Assembly: GCA_001304995.1 (NCBI GenBank)
Contig: BBZU01000001.1
Coordinates: 124,001-188,000, forward strand
Origin: Clostridia bacterium UC5.1-1D10
GTDB lineage: Bacteria > Bacillota > Clostridia > Lachnospirales > Anaerotignaceae
Length of the DNA: 64,000 nucleotides
Direction: 5' to 3'
The position numbers and the translations under genes are program-made. The notes below the pieces were generated by a model. It worked only from the letters and a program-made list of their open reading frames with translations, searched no databases and had not been told where the DNA came from. Positions 9,341 to 18,085 of this stretch are shown here, piece after piece. The number at the start of each line of letters is the position of its first letter. Positions within the stretch are counted from its first letter, which is position 1.

Positions 9341-9976
9341 ATGAATTATACACGGATTAACTTAAAGGAATGGAGCAGAGGTGATCTGTTTCAGTTTTAT
9401 ATTGATAAAATGCGAATTGTCATGAGTCTGACGGTGGATGTGGATGTGACCAATTTAAAAGCATATTCCAAGAAGCACCATCTGGATTTTTACCCTTTAA
9501 TGGTGTGGGTTGTATCGAAAATTGTTAACGCCCATGATGAATTCAAATATAGTTGGGATGCCGACGGCAATATCATCAAATGGGATTTTGTATCCCCTTC
9601 TTACACGGATTTTCATACGGATGACGAAAATTTCACCAAAATGGTCACAGAGTATGCAGATGACCTCTTGGAATTTTACGACAGAATTGTAGCCGACAGA
9701 GAGCGATACAAAAATGAACGAGCGATTTTAGATCATCAGCCGCCAAACTTCTTTGATGTATCCTGCCTGCCGTGGGTAAAATATGCCCATTTTGATGTGC
9801 ATGTGTTTGATGGGGGAAAATTTCTTGCGCCTGTGGTCACTTGGGGCAAATATGAGCAAAAGGACGGGAAACTGATTATGCCGCTTACCATGAATATTCA
9901 CCATGCAGTTGCAGACGGCTTCCACTTATCAAGATTTTTCAATGAAGTACAGGAATTGATAGATTCTTTGCGTTAA
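9341..9976 (+). CDS. Chloramphenicol acetyltransferase-like (CatA-family) O-acetyltransferase
   Basis: The protein has 211 residues, the usual CAT length. It contains the catalytic HHAVADG motif near the C-terminus (about residue 185; His is the general base) and family signatures FYPLMVWVVSK, SYTDFH and LAPVVTWGKY. Classical CATs have a Thr-Phe-rich SxPW segment; here the equivalent is SCLPW. The sequence is therefore divergent, and chloramphenicol may not be the true substrate. The ATG at 9341 is chosen over 9335 because GGAG lies seven bases upstream of the former. It sits alone between a tRNA terminator and a bidirectional terminator. Resistance is possible but not shown. Confidence 0.8.
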   Translation: MNYTRINLKEWSRGDLFQFYIDKMRIVMSLTVDVDVTNLKAYSKKHHLDFYPLMVWVVSKIVNAHDEFKYSWDADGNIIKWDFVSPSYTDFHTDDENFTKMVTEYADDLLEFYDRIVADRERYKNERAILDHQPPNFFDVSCLPWVKYAHFDVHVFDGGKFLAPVVTWGKYEQKDGKLIMPLTMNIHHAVADGFHLSRFFNEVQELIDSLR

Positions 9977-10115
9977 GTGGTTTCCTGCGTCTTTCGTCGA
10001 TGGATTCTTTTTCCCAGGAAAACCAGCAAACTGAAAATGTTTCGTTGCTTTGTTCAAAGAAAAATTATGCCGCCTTTGATCTGGTACAACTGCATATATG
10101 AGCTTTCAAAAATTT

Positions 10116-10147
10116 AAAACCCCCTTCGTTTTTACGAAGGGGGTTTT
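10116..10147. terminator. Bidirectional terminator between convergent genes
   Basis: The stem AAAACCCCCTTCG/CGAAGGGGGTTTT is flanked by A and T tracts. It serves the CAT-like gene on the plus strand and the metallo-beta-lactamase gene on the minus strand. The 140 bp before it hold nothing else I recognise. Confidence 0.9.
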
Positions 10148-10156
10148 GTTTTCTTT

Positions 10157-10875
10157 TCATTTCAGTTTTTCCAATTCCGCTTTCAATTCTGCCAGCAATT
10201 CTTCTTTTGTCTGTGGTGCATGGTGACCTTTCAGGCAAAAACGGAAGTCTGTTTCCTCCAGCATACGGATATGTTTTTCCAGCAGGTCTTTATCATAGAC
10301 CCATTCATCCCCAACGGTACGGAACAATAAGCATCCCCCAGGAATAATACGCCGTCTGCCAGCATCAGTGTGCAGTCATCGGCATGAGGGGAAACTCCTT
10401 CCCATAACTCCAGGGGACAGTTTCCTAATTCCAGTGTCAGTCTGTTCTGGAACATGATGTCTGCGCCTCGCACCTGAATGCGGCTCAGATCAGGATATTC
10501 CAGTCGGATGTGAGTATCGCAAAAGGCGGATTCCTCTCCTGTTTCCAGCCGTTTTGCCATTTCTCTTTCTGACCATCCCCAGCATGCCATTTGCAGCAGC
10601 AGGGCATTGGTTTTTTCTGAAGCGATGGCAGGCAGCCCCAAAGATGCCATACCAAAGGTGTGATCCCAATGAGAATGGGAAATGCAGACCAATTCCGGTC
10701 TGGGCAGTCCGGCTCTGCGGACAGCCTCCAGAAACAGTTCTGCGTGTGCGCCGCTGTTTCCGGCATCCAGCATCACAGAACGTCTGTCCCCCATGATATA
10801 GCCCAATGTGGGCCTGTCTGTGGCGCTGTCATGTTCCGTATACCAGATACGGTTTGTCAATTGGTGTAATTTCAT
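10157..10875 (-). CDS. MBL-fold metallohydrolase, one frameshift
   Basis: This is a metallo-beta-lactamase-fold hydrolase of about 238 residues. The zinc motif HSHWDH is at residues about 65-70 (CISHSHWDHTFGM). Further ligands are in SPHADD (about 165) and LFLGDAYC (about 180). The frame breaks near 10322-10326, where a missing base would restore the continuation DEWVYDKDLLEKHIRML and the end LLAELKAELEKLK, with a stop at 10157. Without the repair the protein ends in an unrelated tail. The start overlaps the upstream patatin stop by 4 bp (ATGA), so the pair is one translational unit. The substrate is unknown; many such proteins hydrolyse thioesters, lactones or lipid-derived esters, and the patatin partner makes a lipid ester attractive but unproven. 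Confidence 0.82.
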
Positions 10876-11726
10876 CTCTTTCCTCCCATAAAACCTTGTA
10901 ATTGAGCAAATTGCTCCTGTGCAAGTATATAACCATGACGATAGAACGTCATTAGTTTCTTATAATCTTTTTCCATACGGCCCACTTCCGGCATGCAGGG
11001 ACGGATGGCCAGCACTTTGCCTGCCTGTTCCATCCGGCGGATATATGCCAGATTTTTGTTGTAGCGGACAGGACGGCGGCGCAAATCTTCGCCGATGGCA
11101 GGATATCTGCCATACGCCCTTGCAATGAGTTTTGTGGAACGGGAAGGCTTCATGCGGAAGTTTCTTCCTCTGGTCTGAATGACCACCACTTTATCACATC
11201 CCATTTCAAAAGCCCGTTTGACGGGGATGGAGTCAGAAAGTCCCCCGTCTACATAAGGCTTGCCGTCCACCAGAACGGGATGCACTGCTCCTGGCATGGC
11301 GCAGGATGCCCGCAGGATGTCCATGAGCCGGTCTTTATCCTGTTTTTCGGACAGGAAAACAGGTCTGCCTGTATGACAGTCTGTGCAGCCGTATTCCACC
11401 TCTGTTTCCGACGCGAAATATGTGTCGTAGTCAAAGGGGAAATATTCTTCCGGAAATGTACGGAAGATCAGATCCATATCCATGAGCTGACGGGTTTTGA
11501 AAAATGTCCGCAGCCCCATATATTCATATTTTTTGTCTTTGTGAATCATGGTGTTTCGGGTACGCCCAATCTGTTTCGATACCAGATCCGCCGCGTTGCA
11601 CGCGCCTGCGGAAACCCCTACCACATAAGGAAAGGTGATGCCCTGTTCCATCCAGTAATCCAGCACCCCTGCGGTAAATACCCCACGGGAAGCGCCGCCT
11701 TCCAAAACCAGTCCAATCTTTTCCAT
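10872..11726 (-). CDS. Patatin-like phospholipase (RssA type)
   Basis: The protein has 284 residues. The N-terminal half has the patatin catalytic set: oxyanion hole EGGASRGVFTAG (about 10-20), nucleophile elbow GVSAGA (Ser about 38) and catalytic Asp in DGGLSDSIP (about 163). Family members are serine acyl hydrolases that act on membrane phospholipids. The basic C-terminal region (RGRNFRMKPSRSTK) could bind membranes. The ATG at 11726 is chosen because GGAGGT lies eight bases upstream and the fold begins at MEKIGLVLEGG. It forms an operon with the MBL-fold gene downstream through a 4-bp overlap. Confidence 0.88.
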   Translation of the reverse strand: MEKIGLVLEGGASRGVFTAGVLDYWMEQGITFPYVVGVSAGACNAADLVSKQIGRTRNTMIHKDKKYEYMGLRTFFKTRQLMDMDLIFRTFPEEYFPFDYDTYFASETEVEYGCTDCHTGRPVFLSEKQDKDRLMDILRASCAMPGAVHPVLVDGKPYVDGGLSDSIPVKRAFEMGCDKVVVIQTRGRNFRMKPSRSTKLIARAYGRYPAIGEDLRRRPVRYNKNLAYIRRMEQAGKVLAIRPCMPEVGRMEKDYKKLMTFYRHGYILAQEQFAQLQGFMGGKR

Positions 11727-11763
11727 AATTGGAAACCTCCTTTTCACCAAACAATATAACCAC

Positions 11764-11799
11764 AAAAACCGCCGTCAGGCAAGACCTGAGCGGCGGTTG
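11764..11799 (-). terminator. Terminator of the RND efflux operon
   Basis: On the minus strand the hairpin AACCGCCG...CGGCGGTT, with inner CAGG/CCTG pairing, is followed by TTTTTG. It lies 28 bp after the permease stop. Confidence 0.82.
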
Positions 11800-11826
11800 T
11801 CACAAATTCTTAATATTACTTTAATA

Positions 11827-14800
11827 TTACCCTTGTATACTTTCTGTATTTTTCGCTTCTTTTGCTGCCCGTTTTGCCGCCTTTTTCTCCAGACGGCGTT
11901 CTTTGCGGCTGTTCATCCATGCGTAGAGGACAGGAATGAATACCAGTGTCACCAGAGAGGACAGTGTCAGACCGAAAATAACGCTGATGGCCATGGTGCG
12001 CATCATTTCACTGCCTTCCTGCTGGGAGAATACCAGAGGCAGCATACCCAGGATGGTAGTCAGTGTGGTCATGAGGATGGGGCGCAGACGACGGGGCCCT
12101 GCTGTGGTGAGGGCGTCATAGCACCGCATGCCTCTGTCCATGAGCTGATTGGTATAGTCGATGAGGACGATACCATTGTTTACAACCATACCTGCCAGCA
12201 TGATAAAGCCCATCATGGATGTCATGGTGATGGTGTTGCCTGTCAGGAACAGACCCAAAATCGCACCGGTAAATGCCAAAGGCATAGAAACCATGATAAT
12301 CATCGGGTAACGGATGCTTTCGAACTGGGATGCCATAATCATATAAACCAGCAGTACCGCAACCACAAGGGCTGTCAACAGGGAACTGAAGGCATCGTTC
12401 ATCATTTCCAGTGTGCCGGAATAGCCGTAAGTGCAGCCGTCCGGGAAGGTATAGCCTGCCAAAATCTGATCTACCAGCTTCTGGGCTTCGCCGCCGCTCA
12501 TGCCGTCAGCAGAAGCACTGATGGTGATATAGTTTTTCTGATTTTCACGGTTGATGGCAGTTGCGCTTTCGCCCATTTCCACGGTTGCGATGCTGGAAAG
12601 AGGGATTTCGCCGCCATAAGCGGATGTGACAGTCAGATTATTCAGATCTGTCAGGAAATTCAGTTTATCTGTGTCATAACGGATGACAACGTCGATCTCT
12701 GTACCGTCTACTTTGTACTGGGTAGCGGTGGAGCCGGAAATGGCTGTGTTCAGAGAGGACGCGATGGAAGCGGTGGTGATGCCGTAAAGGGAAGCTTTGC
12801 TGCGGTCGATGACCACTTTGGCTTCAGGCACAGTATCACCGGTGGAGCCTTCCACATCGGTGAAACCAGGTGTGCTGCTCAAAAGCTGTACCAGATCGTC
12901 TTCCACTGCCATCAATGTCTGGGAATCATAACCGTATACATTGAAGGAAATATCCGCGCCGCCAAAGCTGCCCATGGCAGAGCTGGAAGCGGTGGCAGTG
13001 ATTTCCGCGCCGGGAATGTCTGCCAACATATCCTGTACGTCTTTGCAGACTTCAGAGGTGGAGCGGGTACGTTCCGCTTTGTCTACCAGGTTCATGGTAA
13101 CGGAAGCGGAAGATGTGCCGGAGGAGAGCATGCCGCCCCCTACGGAAGCATAAACCAGATCCGCTTCAGGGACTTCCTGCAAGCGATACAGCACTTCCCA
13201 TACCACTTCTTCTGTATTGTCAAGGTCTGTGCCGTTGGGCAGTTCCACGGTGATGTTTGCCACACCTTCGTCGGTTTCATCCATGAAGTCCATGCCTGTA
13301 ATGGGAATGGTGAACAGGCTGGCAATGAATGTGATGAGCACCACAGCAATGGTGCGGACGGGGTGGTGCAGGGCTGCCCGAATGAGTTTTTCATAACCGT
13401 TGGTAAGGCGGTCAAAGAAAGCATCCCATGCATAGGACAGACGGAATTTGGATTTCTTTTCTTTCTTGTGATGCTCCTTGCGCAGGAAAAGGGCGCATGC
13501 CATAGGCACAAAGGTGATGGAAACCACCAGAGAGGAGATCAGGGAGTAACAAATGGTGAAGGACAAGCTCTTCATGAGCTGGCCTACGGAGCCGGAAACG
13601 AAGGCGATGGGCAAAAATACCGCAACGGTTGTCAGGGTAGATGCCGTTACCGCCATGGTAACTTCTTTCGCGCCGGTTTCCGCCGCTTCTTTGGGGTCAT
13701 ATCCCCGTTCGTAATATTGGTAGATGCTGTCCAGTACAACGACGGAGTTATCTACCAGCATCCCGATACCGATGGCCAGACCACCCATGGAAATAACGTT
13801 CAAACTCATGCCCGACAGGTACATGAGGGCAAAGGACGCCATGATGGATGTAGGAATGGACATGGCAATGATACCGGATGTGACAGGACTCTTCAGGAAT
13901 ACCAGCAGTACGAAGAAGGCGATGATGGCACTGAGGAGCGCTGTCTGTGTTACGTTGGAAATGGAAAGCTGGATATATTCTGCTGTATCTGTCAGCATAA
14001 CCAGTTTCATTTCGGGATAATCGTTGTTGATTTTCGCCATTTCCGCGTTCAGCTTGTCACTGACTTCTACCAGATTGGCAGTGGACTGTTTGTTGACGGA
14101 GATCATGATGCCGTAGTTGCCGTCGATGATACTGAAGGAATCACGGTCTACCTCTTTTTCTTCCACACTGGCAACGTCGCTGAGGTGAATGAGCGCGCCG
14201 CCGGGCGTGGTCACAGGCAGATTTTTGATGTCCTCGATGTCCTCAAATTCCCCCATGGTACGCACCTGTACGTTGGTGGAGCCCTGAGAAAGGGAACCGG
14301 AGGGCAGGTTCATGTTTTCTGCGGAAAGCACCTGAGAAAGCTGGGATGTGGTCAGGCCGTAGCCAGCCAGTTTATCCGGGTCAACGGTGATGCGGACTTC
14401 ACGTTCCACACCGCCGGTCAGGTCAACGGATGCAACGCCTTCGATACGTTCCAGACGGTTCACCACGTTGTCTTCAAGCATTTCGTTCAGTGCTGTCAGA
14501 TCCATATTTTCTGCCGTTGCGCCCATGTAAATGGGAACGGCGTTCATATCCATTTTGATGATGATGGGTTCATTGGCATCGTCAGGCAGTGTGGACTTTG
14601 TGCGGTCGATGATGTCACGTAAGTCCATGGAAGCGATGTCGATGTCCGTGCCGTCTACAAACTGTACCATGACCATGGACATGTTCGCCGACGAAACGGA
14701 GGTGATGTTTTCTACATTGGAAACGGTGCTGAGGGATTCCTCCAAAGGCTTCGTTACCAGATTTTCGATTTCTTCCGGCCCTGCGCCCACATAGGTGGTG

Positions 14801-14940
14801 CTGACAACCACGATGGGAATGTCCATTTCAGGCATCAGGTTCATATCCAGATTCATGTAGGATACGATACCAGCCAGAAAAACCATCATGGTGATCATCA
14901 TTGTGGTGACGCGCCGACGGATAGCAAGTCTGGAAAGCAT
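11827..14940 (-). CDS. RND-family efflux pump permease (HAE1/AcrB type)
   Basis: The protein has 1037 residues, the normal size for an RND permease with 12 transmembrane helices and two large extracytoplasmic loops. It shows the first-helix start (RRVTTMMITMMVFLAGIV), porter-domain repeats, and the helix-4 proton-relay region GIGMLVDNSVVVLDS. There the AcrB Asp pair is replaced by Asp-Asn, as in many Firmicutes and Bacteroidetes relatives. A second half repeat begins near residue 520 (HPVRTIAVVLITF). It exports drugs or lipophilic compounds using proton motive force. It is third in the operon MarR-adaptor-permease, 3 bp after the adaptor stop. The substrate is unknown. Confidence 0.93.
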   Translation of the reverse strand: MLSRLAIRRRVTTMMITMMVFLAGIVSYMNLDMNLMPEMDIPIVVVSTTYVGAGPEEIENLVTKPLEESLSTVSNVENITSVSSANMSMVMVQFVDGTDIDIASMDLRDIIDRTKSTLPDDANEPIIIKMDMNAVPIYMGATAENMDLTALNEMLEDNVVNRLERIEGVASVDLTGGVEREVRITVDPDKLAGYGLTTSQLSQVLSAENMNLPSGSLSQGSTNVQVRTMGEFEDIEDIKNLPVTTPGGALIHLSDVASVEEKEVDRDSFSIIDGNYGIMISVNKQSTANLVEVSDKLNAEMAKINNDYPEMKLVMLTDTAEYIQLSISNVTQTALLSAIIAFFVLLVFLKSPVTSGIIAMSIPTSIMASFALMYLSGMSLNVISMGGLAIGIGMLVDNSVVVLDSIYQYYERGYDPKEAAETGAKEVTMAVTASTLTTVAVFLPIAFVSGSVGQLMKSLSFTICYSLISSLVVSITFVPMACALFLRKEHHKKEKKSKFRLSYAWDAFFDRLTNGYEKLIRAALHHPVRTIAVVLITFIASLFTIPITGMDFMDETDEGVANITVELPNGTDLDNTEEVVWEVLYRLQEVPEADLVYASVGGGMLSSGTSSASVTMNLVDKAERTRSTSEVCKDVQDMLADIPGAEITATASSSAMGSFGGADISFNVYGYDSQTLMAVEDDLVQLLSSTPGFTDVEGSTGDTVPEAKVVIDRSKASLYGITTASIASSLNTAISGSTATQYKVDGTEIDVVIRYDTDKLNFLTDLNNLTVTSAYGGEIPLSSIATVEMGESATAINRENQKNYITISASADGMSGGEAQKLVDQILAGYTFPDGCTYGYSGTLEMMNDAFSSLLTALVVAVLLVYMIMASQFESIRYPMIIMVSMPLAFTGAILGLFLTGNTITMTSMMGFIMLAGMVVNNGIVLIDYTNQLMDRGMRCYDALTTAGPRRLRPILMTTLTTILGMLPLVFSQQEGSEMMRTMAISVIFGLTLSSLVTLVFIPVLYAWMNSRKERRLEKKAAKRAAKEAKNTESIQG

Positions 14941-14943
14941 GAC

Positions 14944-16068
14944 TTATTCCCCCTCACTCTGCACCTGTGCCCCTTCCACGGGCACCCGCAGGACGTCTTC
15001 CTCAGGGTTGGAAACATTGACTTCTTCCCCGTCGGTAATATAGGTCTGGCCTTTGACAACTACCTGCATATCGGGTGTCAGGCCGCTGATGATTTCGATA
15101 TTTTCACCGCTTTCGATGCCTGTTTCCACAGGAACTTTCTTGACGATGTTGTTTTCCACTACATAAACATAAACTTCACCGTCTTTTGTGATGACTGCAT
15201 CTCTGGGCAGGATCATGGTGTTGCTGGAAGAATCGGTGATGAAGCTTACTTCAGCCAGCATGCCGGGCTTCAAAAGACCGCGGCTGTTGTCCAGTGTGAT
15301 TTTCACGGTATATGTACCTGCCTGGCTGGCGGAAGGGCTGATGGTGGATACCTTGCCCTGCAAAGGATCGGGAGAAACAGCTGTCAGCAGTACATTGACG
15401 GTGTCCCCGATGGCAATTTCATTGACCATCTGTTCAGAAACGCCTACTTCCACTTTCACGGAAGAAACATCCAGAATGGTGTATGCAGGCTGGCTCTGGC
15501 TGGCAAAACTGCCGATTTCCACGTTGCGGGCGGAGATCACGCCGCTGATGGGCGCGGTAACGGAGCAGTCCGCAATGTTTTTTTCCAGATTTTCCTTCTG
15601 AATCTGGATGGAAGTCAGATTAGCCTGAGCTGTATCATAAGCCAGTTTCAGTTTGTCATAATCGCTTTTGGAAATGATGCCTTCGTCATAAAGGATCTGA
15701 TTGCTTTCCAATGTGGTCTTTGCGTTGTCCACCTGCAGTTTGGTAGCGTCATAATTGGCTTCCACACTGCGCAGATTGTTCTGTAAGTCTGTGCTGTCCA
15801 CGGTGAAAAGCACAGCGCCAGCTCCTACGGAATTGCCTACTTCGTAGCCAAAACCGGTGACTTTGCCGGCGATGGTGGGTACCACGGATACTTCTCTGGA
15901 TGCGGCAACTTTCCCGGAAAAGGAAAAGTCACTGGAGATATCCCCGGTGGTTACTGCCGCCGTCTGCACGGTGCGGGCAGTTGTTTCTTCGGTTACTTCT
16001 TCCTTCGGCGTGCAGCCCGTCATAGCAATGACGCAGGCCAGCGCCAAAAGACTCGCTGTTTTCTTCAT
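14944..16068 (-). CDS. RND efflux adaptor lipoprotein (HlyD/AcrA family)
   Basis: The protein has 374 residues. A lipoprotein signal with lipobox MTGC at about 16-19 (IAMTGCTPKEE) tethers it to the outer face of the membrane. Barrel-sandwich halves follow (VPTIAGKVTGFGYEVG and APISGVISARNVEIG) and flank an alpha-helical hairpin of about 70 residues. After these come beta-barrel and membrane-proximal domains (LPRDAVITKDGEVYVYV). It couples to the RND permease downstream. The ATG overlaps the stop of the MarR gene (ATGA), so the regulator, adaptor and pump are translated as a unit. Confidence 0.92.
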   Translation of the reverse strand: MKKTASLLALACVIAMTGCTPKEEVTEETTARTVQTAAVTTGDISSDFSFSGKVAASREVSVVPTIAGKVTGFGYEVGNSVGAGAVLFTVDSTDLQNNLRSVEANYDATKLQVDNAKTTLESNQILYDEGIISKSDYDKLKLAYDTAQANLTSIQIQKENLEKNIADCSVTAPISGVISARNVEIGSFASQSQPAYTILDVSSVKVEVGVSEQMVNEIAIGDTVNVLLTAVSPDPLQGKVSTISPSASQAGTYTVKITLDNSRGLLKPGMLAEVSFITDSSSNTMILPRDAVITKDGEVYVYVVENNIVKKVPVETGIESGENIEIISGLTPDMQVVVKGQTYITDGEEVNVSNPEEDVLRVPVEGAQVQSEGE

Positions 16069-16541
16069 TCCCCAAGTCCTCCTGCTTTTAAGATTCGGTT
16101 TAATTCCTGCAAATGTGCATAAAAATTTTCCTGTTTTTCTTCATCCAAAGAAGAAACAGCCGGCAACGGTTTCCAGCACCCTCTCTTCTGCTTCTGCCAC
16201 AGCTGTCATGCCCTTTTGAGTCAGATAGAAATACATCTTTCTGCCGTCATCTGTGTCAGGTGCCTGCTCCTTGCGCAGATATCCGTTTTTCTCCAGTTTG
16301 GAGATCATGATGGACATACTGCTTTTGCTGATGTTGAACCAATTGGAGATTTCCGATACGGTGTGCATACCCCCGTTTTTGATAAATGTCAGTACGCGAA
16401 ACTGCCGTACCGTCAGTTCTCCTTCTTTTGTTTTCCCGTTGATGTTGAAAGATTTTTCAATATGCTCCCGGTTCCACAAAAAATGTTCGTATTCAGCGCA
16501 ATGAGTTCTTTGGCGATTTCCCTTTTGTGTGTGGTAGACAT
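16065..16541 (-). CDS. MarR-family regulator of the RND operon, two frameshifts
   Basis: This is a winged helix-turn-helix regulator of about 158 residues. The core is plain: LTVRQFRVLTFI, then the recognition region ISNWFNISKSSMSIMISKLE, then the wing LRKEQAPDTDDGRKMYFYLT. Two indels break it. One T is missing in the T run at 16478-16483 (minus strand), which separates the true start MSTTHKREIAKELIALN at 16541 from NREHIEKS. One extra base near 16168-16170 separates it from the C-terminus SSLDEEKQENFYAHLQELN. The repaired gene ends at 16065, overlapping the adaptor ATG. It probably represses its own operon through the palindrome at 16582-16602. Confidence 0.85.
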
Positions 16542-16581
16542 TGCCTGACCCCTTTCTGTTTTCCTGTTCAAAAAACCTGAA

Positions 16582-16613
16582 ATAATTTTAGTATAAAACT
16601 ATTTTGCTGTCAA
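16582..16613 (-). promoter_or_regulatory. Promoter with overlapping MarR operator
   Basis: On the minus strand, TTGACA (16608-16613) and TAAAAT (16585-16590) are spaced 17 bp. A near-perfect palindrome ATAATTTTA-GTA-TAAAACTAT (16582-16602, one mismatch) covers the -10 and part of the spacer. It is a good site for autorepression by the MarR protein encoded 41 bp downstream. Confidence 0.7.
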
Positions 16614-16700
16614 TGTTTTCGGCGCAGAATGGGATTTTTTACAAATAAAAAGGGATTTTATCTCTCTATTTTATGCGTCGTTTCAGAAAAAGGCAGAAAA

Positions 16701-16866
16701 AAGCAACTTCCTCCTAAGAAAACATTGATTTTCGCTTCCTTGACTTCTTAAGGGGAATTGCGACGGCTTTCTTCAGAAGAAAACAGATTCAATATCATAA
16801 GAAAGCCGAAATCCTTTGTCATGATAAGGATTTCGGCTTTTTTTGTTTTCTTATGAAGATGCCCCT
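16701..16866 (+). repeat. Structured intergenic repeat, copy A
   Basis: This full-length copy has left hairpin arms (CTAAGAAAA, then CTTCTTAAGG), a middle TCTTCAGAAGAAAAC, and right hairpin GCCGAAATCCTT/AAGGATTTCGGC. It ends in GTTTTCTTATGAAGATGCCCC. It lies 26 bp beyond the stop of the leftward gene ending at 16893 and can act as its terminator. The other copies are at 25.2, 31.8, 34.4, 38.5, 49.4 and 53.0 kb. Confidence 0.85.
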
Positions 16867-16892
16867 AACTGCATCTTTCTTTTGCAAGTCTG

Positions 16893-17924
16893 TTATCGGG
16901 GAACAGAAAAAGCGATGACACCAGCGCTTTCCGGCGCGATGATGCCGCTGTTCAGATAAAATACCACGGCGTTTTTGTCCAGATAGAAGCCTACTTCATC
17001 CAGATTTTTGTCAAGGCGGTCTTTGGCGTCGCTGTAAAAAGCGTCAGGATTCTGGTCAATGAGAGCGGAAAAGCCTTTTTCCATGAGGGTTTCCAGTTCT
17101 TTTTTGCTGTCGGTGACGATGTCTGTCAGAACAGCGTCATTGCCGTTTTTCATGTTGTAAGTGTCAGCGGAAAGGGTCTTTGTTTCTGTGCCGCCCATGA
17201 ATGTGCGTTCTTCCAGTACCACGGAAGCAAAGTCACTGCCTTCGCCTTTTGCCTGATAAGTGCCCATGTAGTAATAGGGCTGGAAGGAAGCGGGATTCTT
17301 TGTGTAAGCGGCTTTTGCGGCTGTTTCCATCTGTACGGTCATGACAGAAGCCTTCTGGGAAATCTGGTCATAAACGTTCTTGTTGATTTTGTTGGCGGCG
17401 GTGCTGTTGGAGGTGAGGGGAGAATAAGTCAGGCTCACTGTTGCCAGCAGGGTGCCGTCGTCGGCATGAATCTGCTTGGAGTAATTGCCGCTGGCTGCGG
17501 CAGAACCATCGGTGGTGATGTCGATGAAGTAATTGATGCCGTCCCATGCCACATTGGCATCAAAAGCAACGGCTACGGCGCGGATGGGCACCATGGTGCG
17601 ATCCTGCATGATCTGGGCAGGCACGTCCATGGTATAGACCACTTTGCCGTTTTTGTAGACCTGTTTTTGCCCGATGGTCATGGTGACAACGTCACTGCCT
17701 CTGGTGGAAGTGATGGTCTGGGAAGGTTCGTCCCATGTGACATCGGCGTCCATGGCTTCAAAGATTTTTCGCATGGGCACCAGTGTCCGGTCGTCCACGA
17801 TAACAGGTGCCTGATCGGCAAAGGCCACTTTCTGCTGGTCTACATATACGGTGATGGGTGGATGTGCCAGTGCTGGCACAGCTATACAAAGGGCAAGGAG
17901 ACTGCCCAAAATGATTTTTTTCAT
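16893..17924 (-). CDS. Secreted protein: copper-amine-oxidase N-domain plus RsiV-like region
   Basis: The protein has 343 residues. A signal peptide (KKIILGSLLALCIAVPALA) is followed by two stalk repeats of the copper amine oxidase N-terminal type: VIVDDRTLVPMRKIFEAM with VTWDEPSQTI, and AQIMQDRTMVPIRAVAVAF with VAWDG. Proteins with this domain in Firmicutes are usually exported and wall-associated and are not oxidases. The remaining 190 residues (YSPLTSNSTAANKINK to AFSVPR) resemble the DUF4163/RsiV extracytoplasmic domain, as does the partial protein at the right edge of the window. Upstream on the minus strand is an extended -10 TATGGTATAAT (17999-18004). It is monocistronic; the function is unknown. 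Confidence 0.8.
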   Translation of the reverse strand: MKKIILGSLLALCIAVPALAHPPITVYVDQQKVAFADQAPVIVDDRTLVPMRKIFEAMDADVTWDEPSQTITSTRGSDVVTMTIGQKQVYKNGKVVYTMDVPAQIMQDRTMVPIRAVAVAFDANVAWDGINYFIDITTDGSAAASGNYSKQIHADDGTLLATVSLTYSPLTSNSTAANKINKNVYDQISQKASVMTVQMETAAKAAYTKNPASFQPYYYMGTYQAKGEGSDFASVVLEERTFMGGTETKTLSADTYNMKNGNDAVLTDIVTDSKKELETLMEKGFSALIDQNPDAFYSDAKDRLDKNLDEVGFYLDKNAVVFYLNSGIIAPESAGVIAFSVPR

Positions 17925-17998
17925 GTGCGTTTTTCCTCCGATTCGTTTTCTTGTGTAAAATGTGTCCGGGAAAAATCCCCATAAAACGACACGGAACC

Positions 17999-18028
17999 AT
18001 TATACCATAAAATCCCGTGGGATTCCAA
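17999..18028 (-). promoter_or_regulatory. Extended -10 promoter
   Basis: On the minus strand, TTGGAA and TATGGTATAAT (perfect -10 at 17999-18004) are separated by 18 bp, about 75 bp upstream of the ATG at 17924. Confidence 0.5.
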
Positions 18029-18045
18029 AATTTCCGCCCTGCAAA

Positions 18046-18079
18046 TGAAAAAAGGGAAATGCCCCAAGAACATTTCCCC
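18046..18079 (-). terminator. Rho-independent terminator
   Basis: On the minus strand, the stem GGGAAATG/CATTTCCC is followed by TTTTTT, just beyond the C_GCAxxG_C_C gene stop. Confidence 0.8.
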
Positions 18080-18085
18080 GATGTT

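Noticed and set aside
9341-9976. Recent acquisition of the CAT-like gene at the tRNA-fMet as a genomic island
   Set aside because: There is no duplicated tRNA 3' end, no integrase and no clear composition change; a single gene between terminators is not enough to call an island.
11797-14622. A 941-codon open frame antisense to the RND permease gene
   Set aside because: It is a composition shadow: repetitive His/Gly/Cys-rich sequence, no ribosome binding site, and the opposite strand encodes an intact RND permease.
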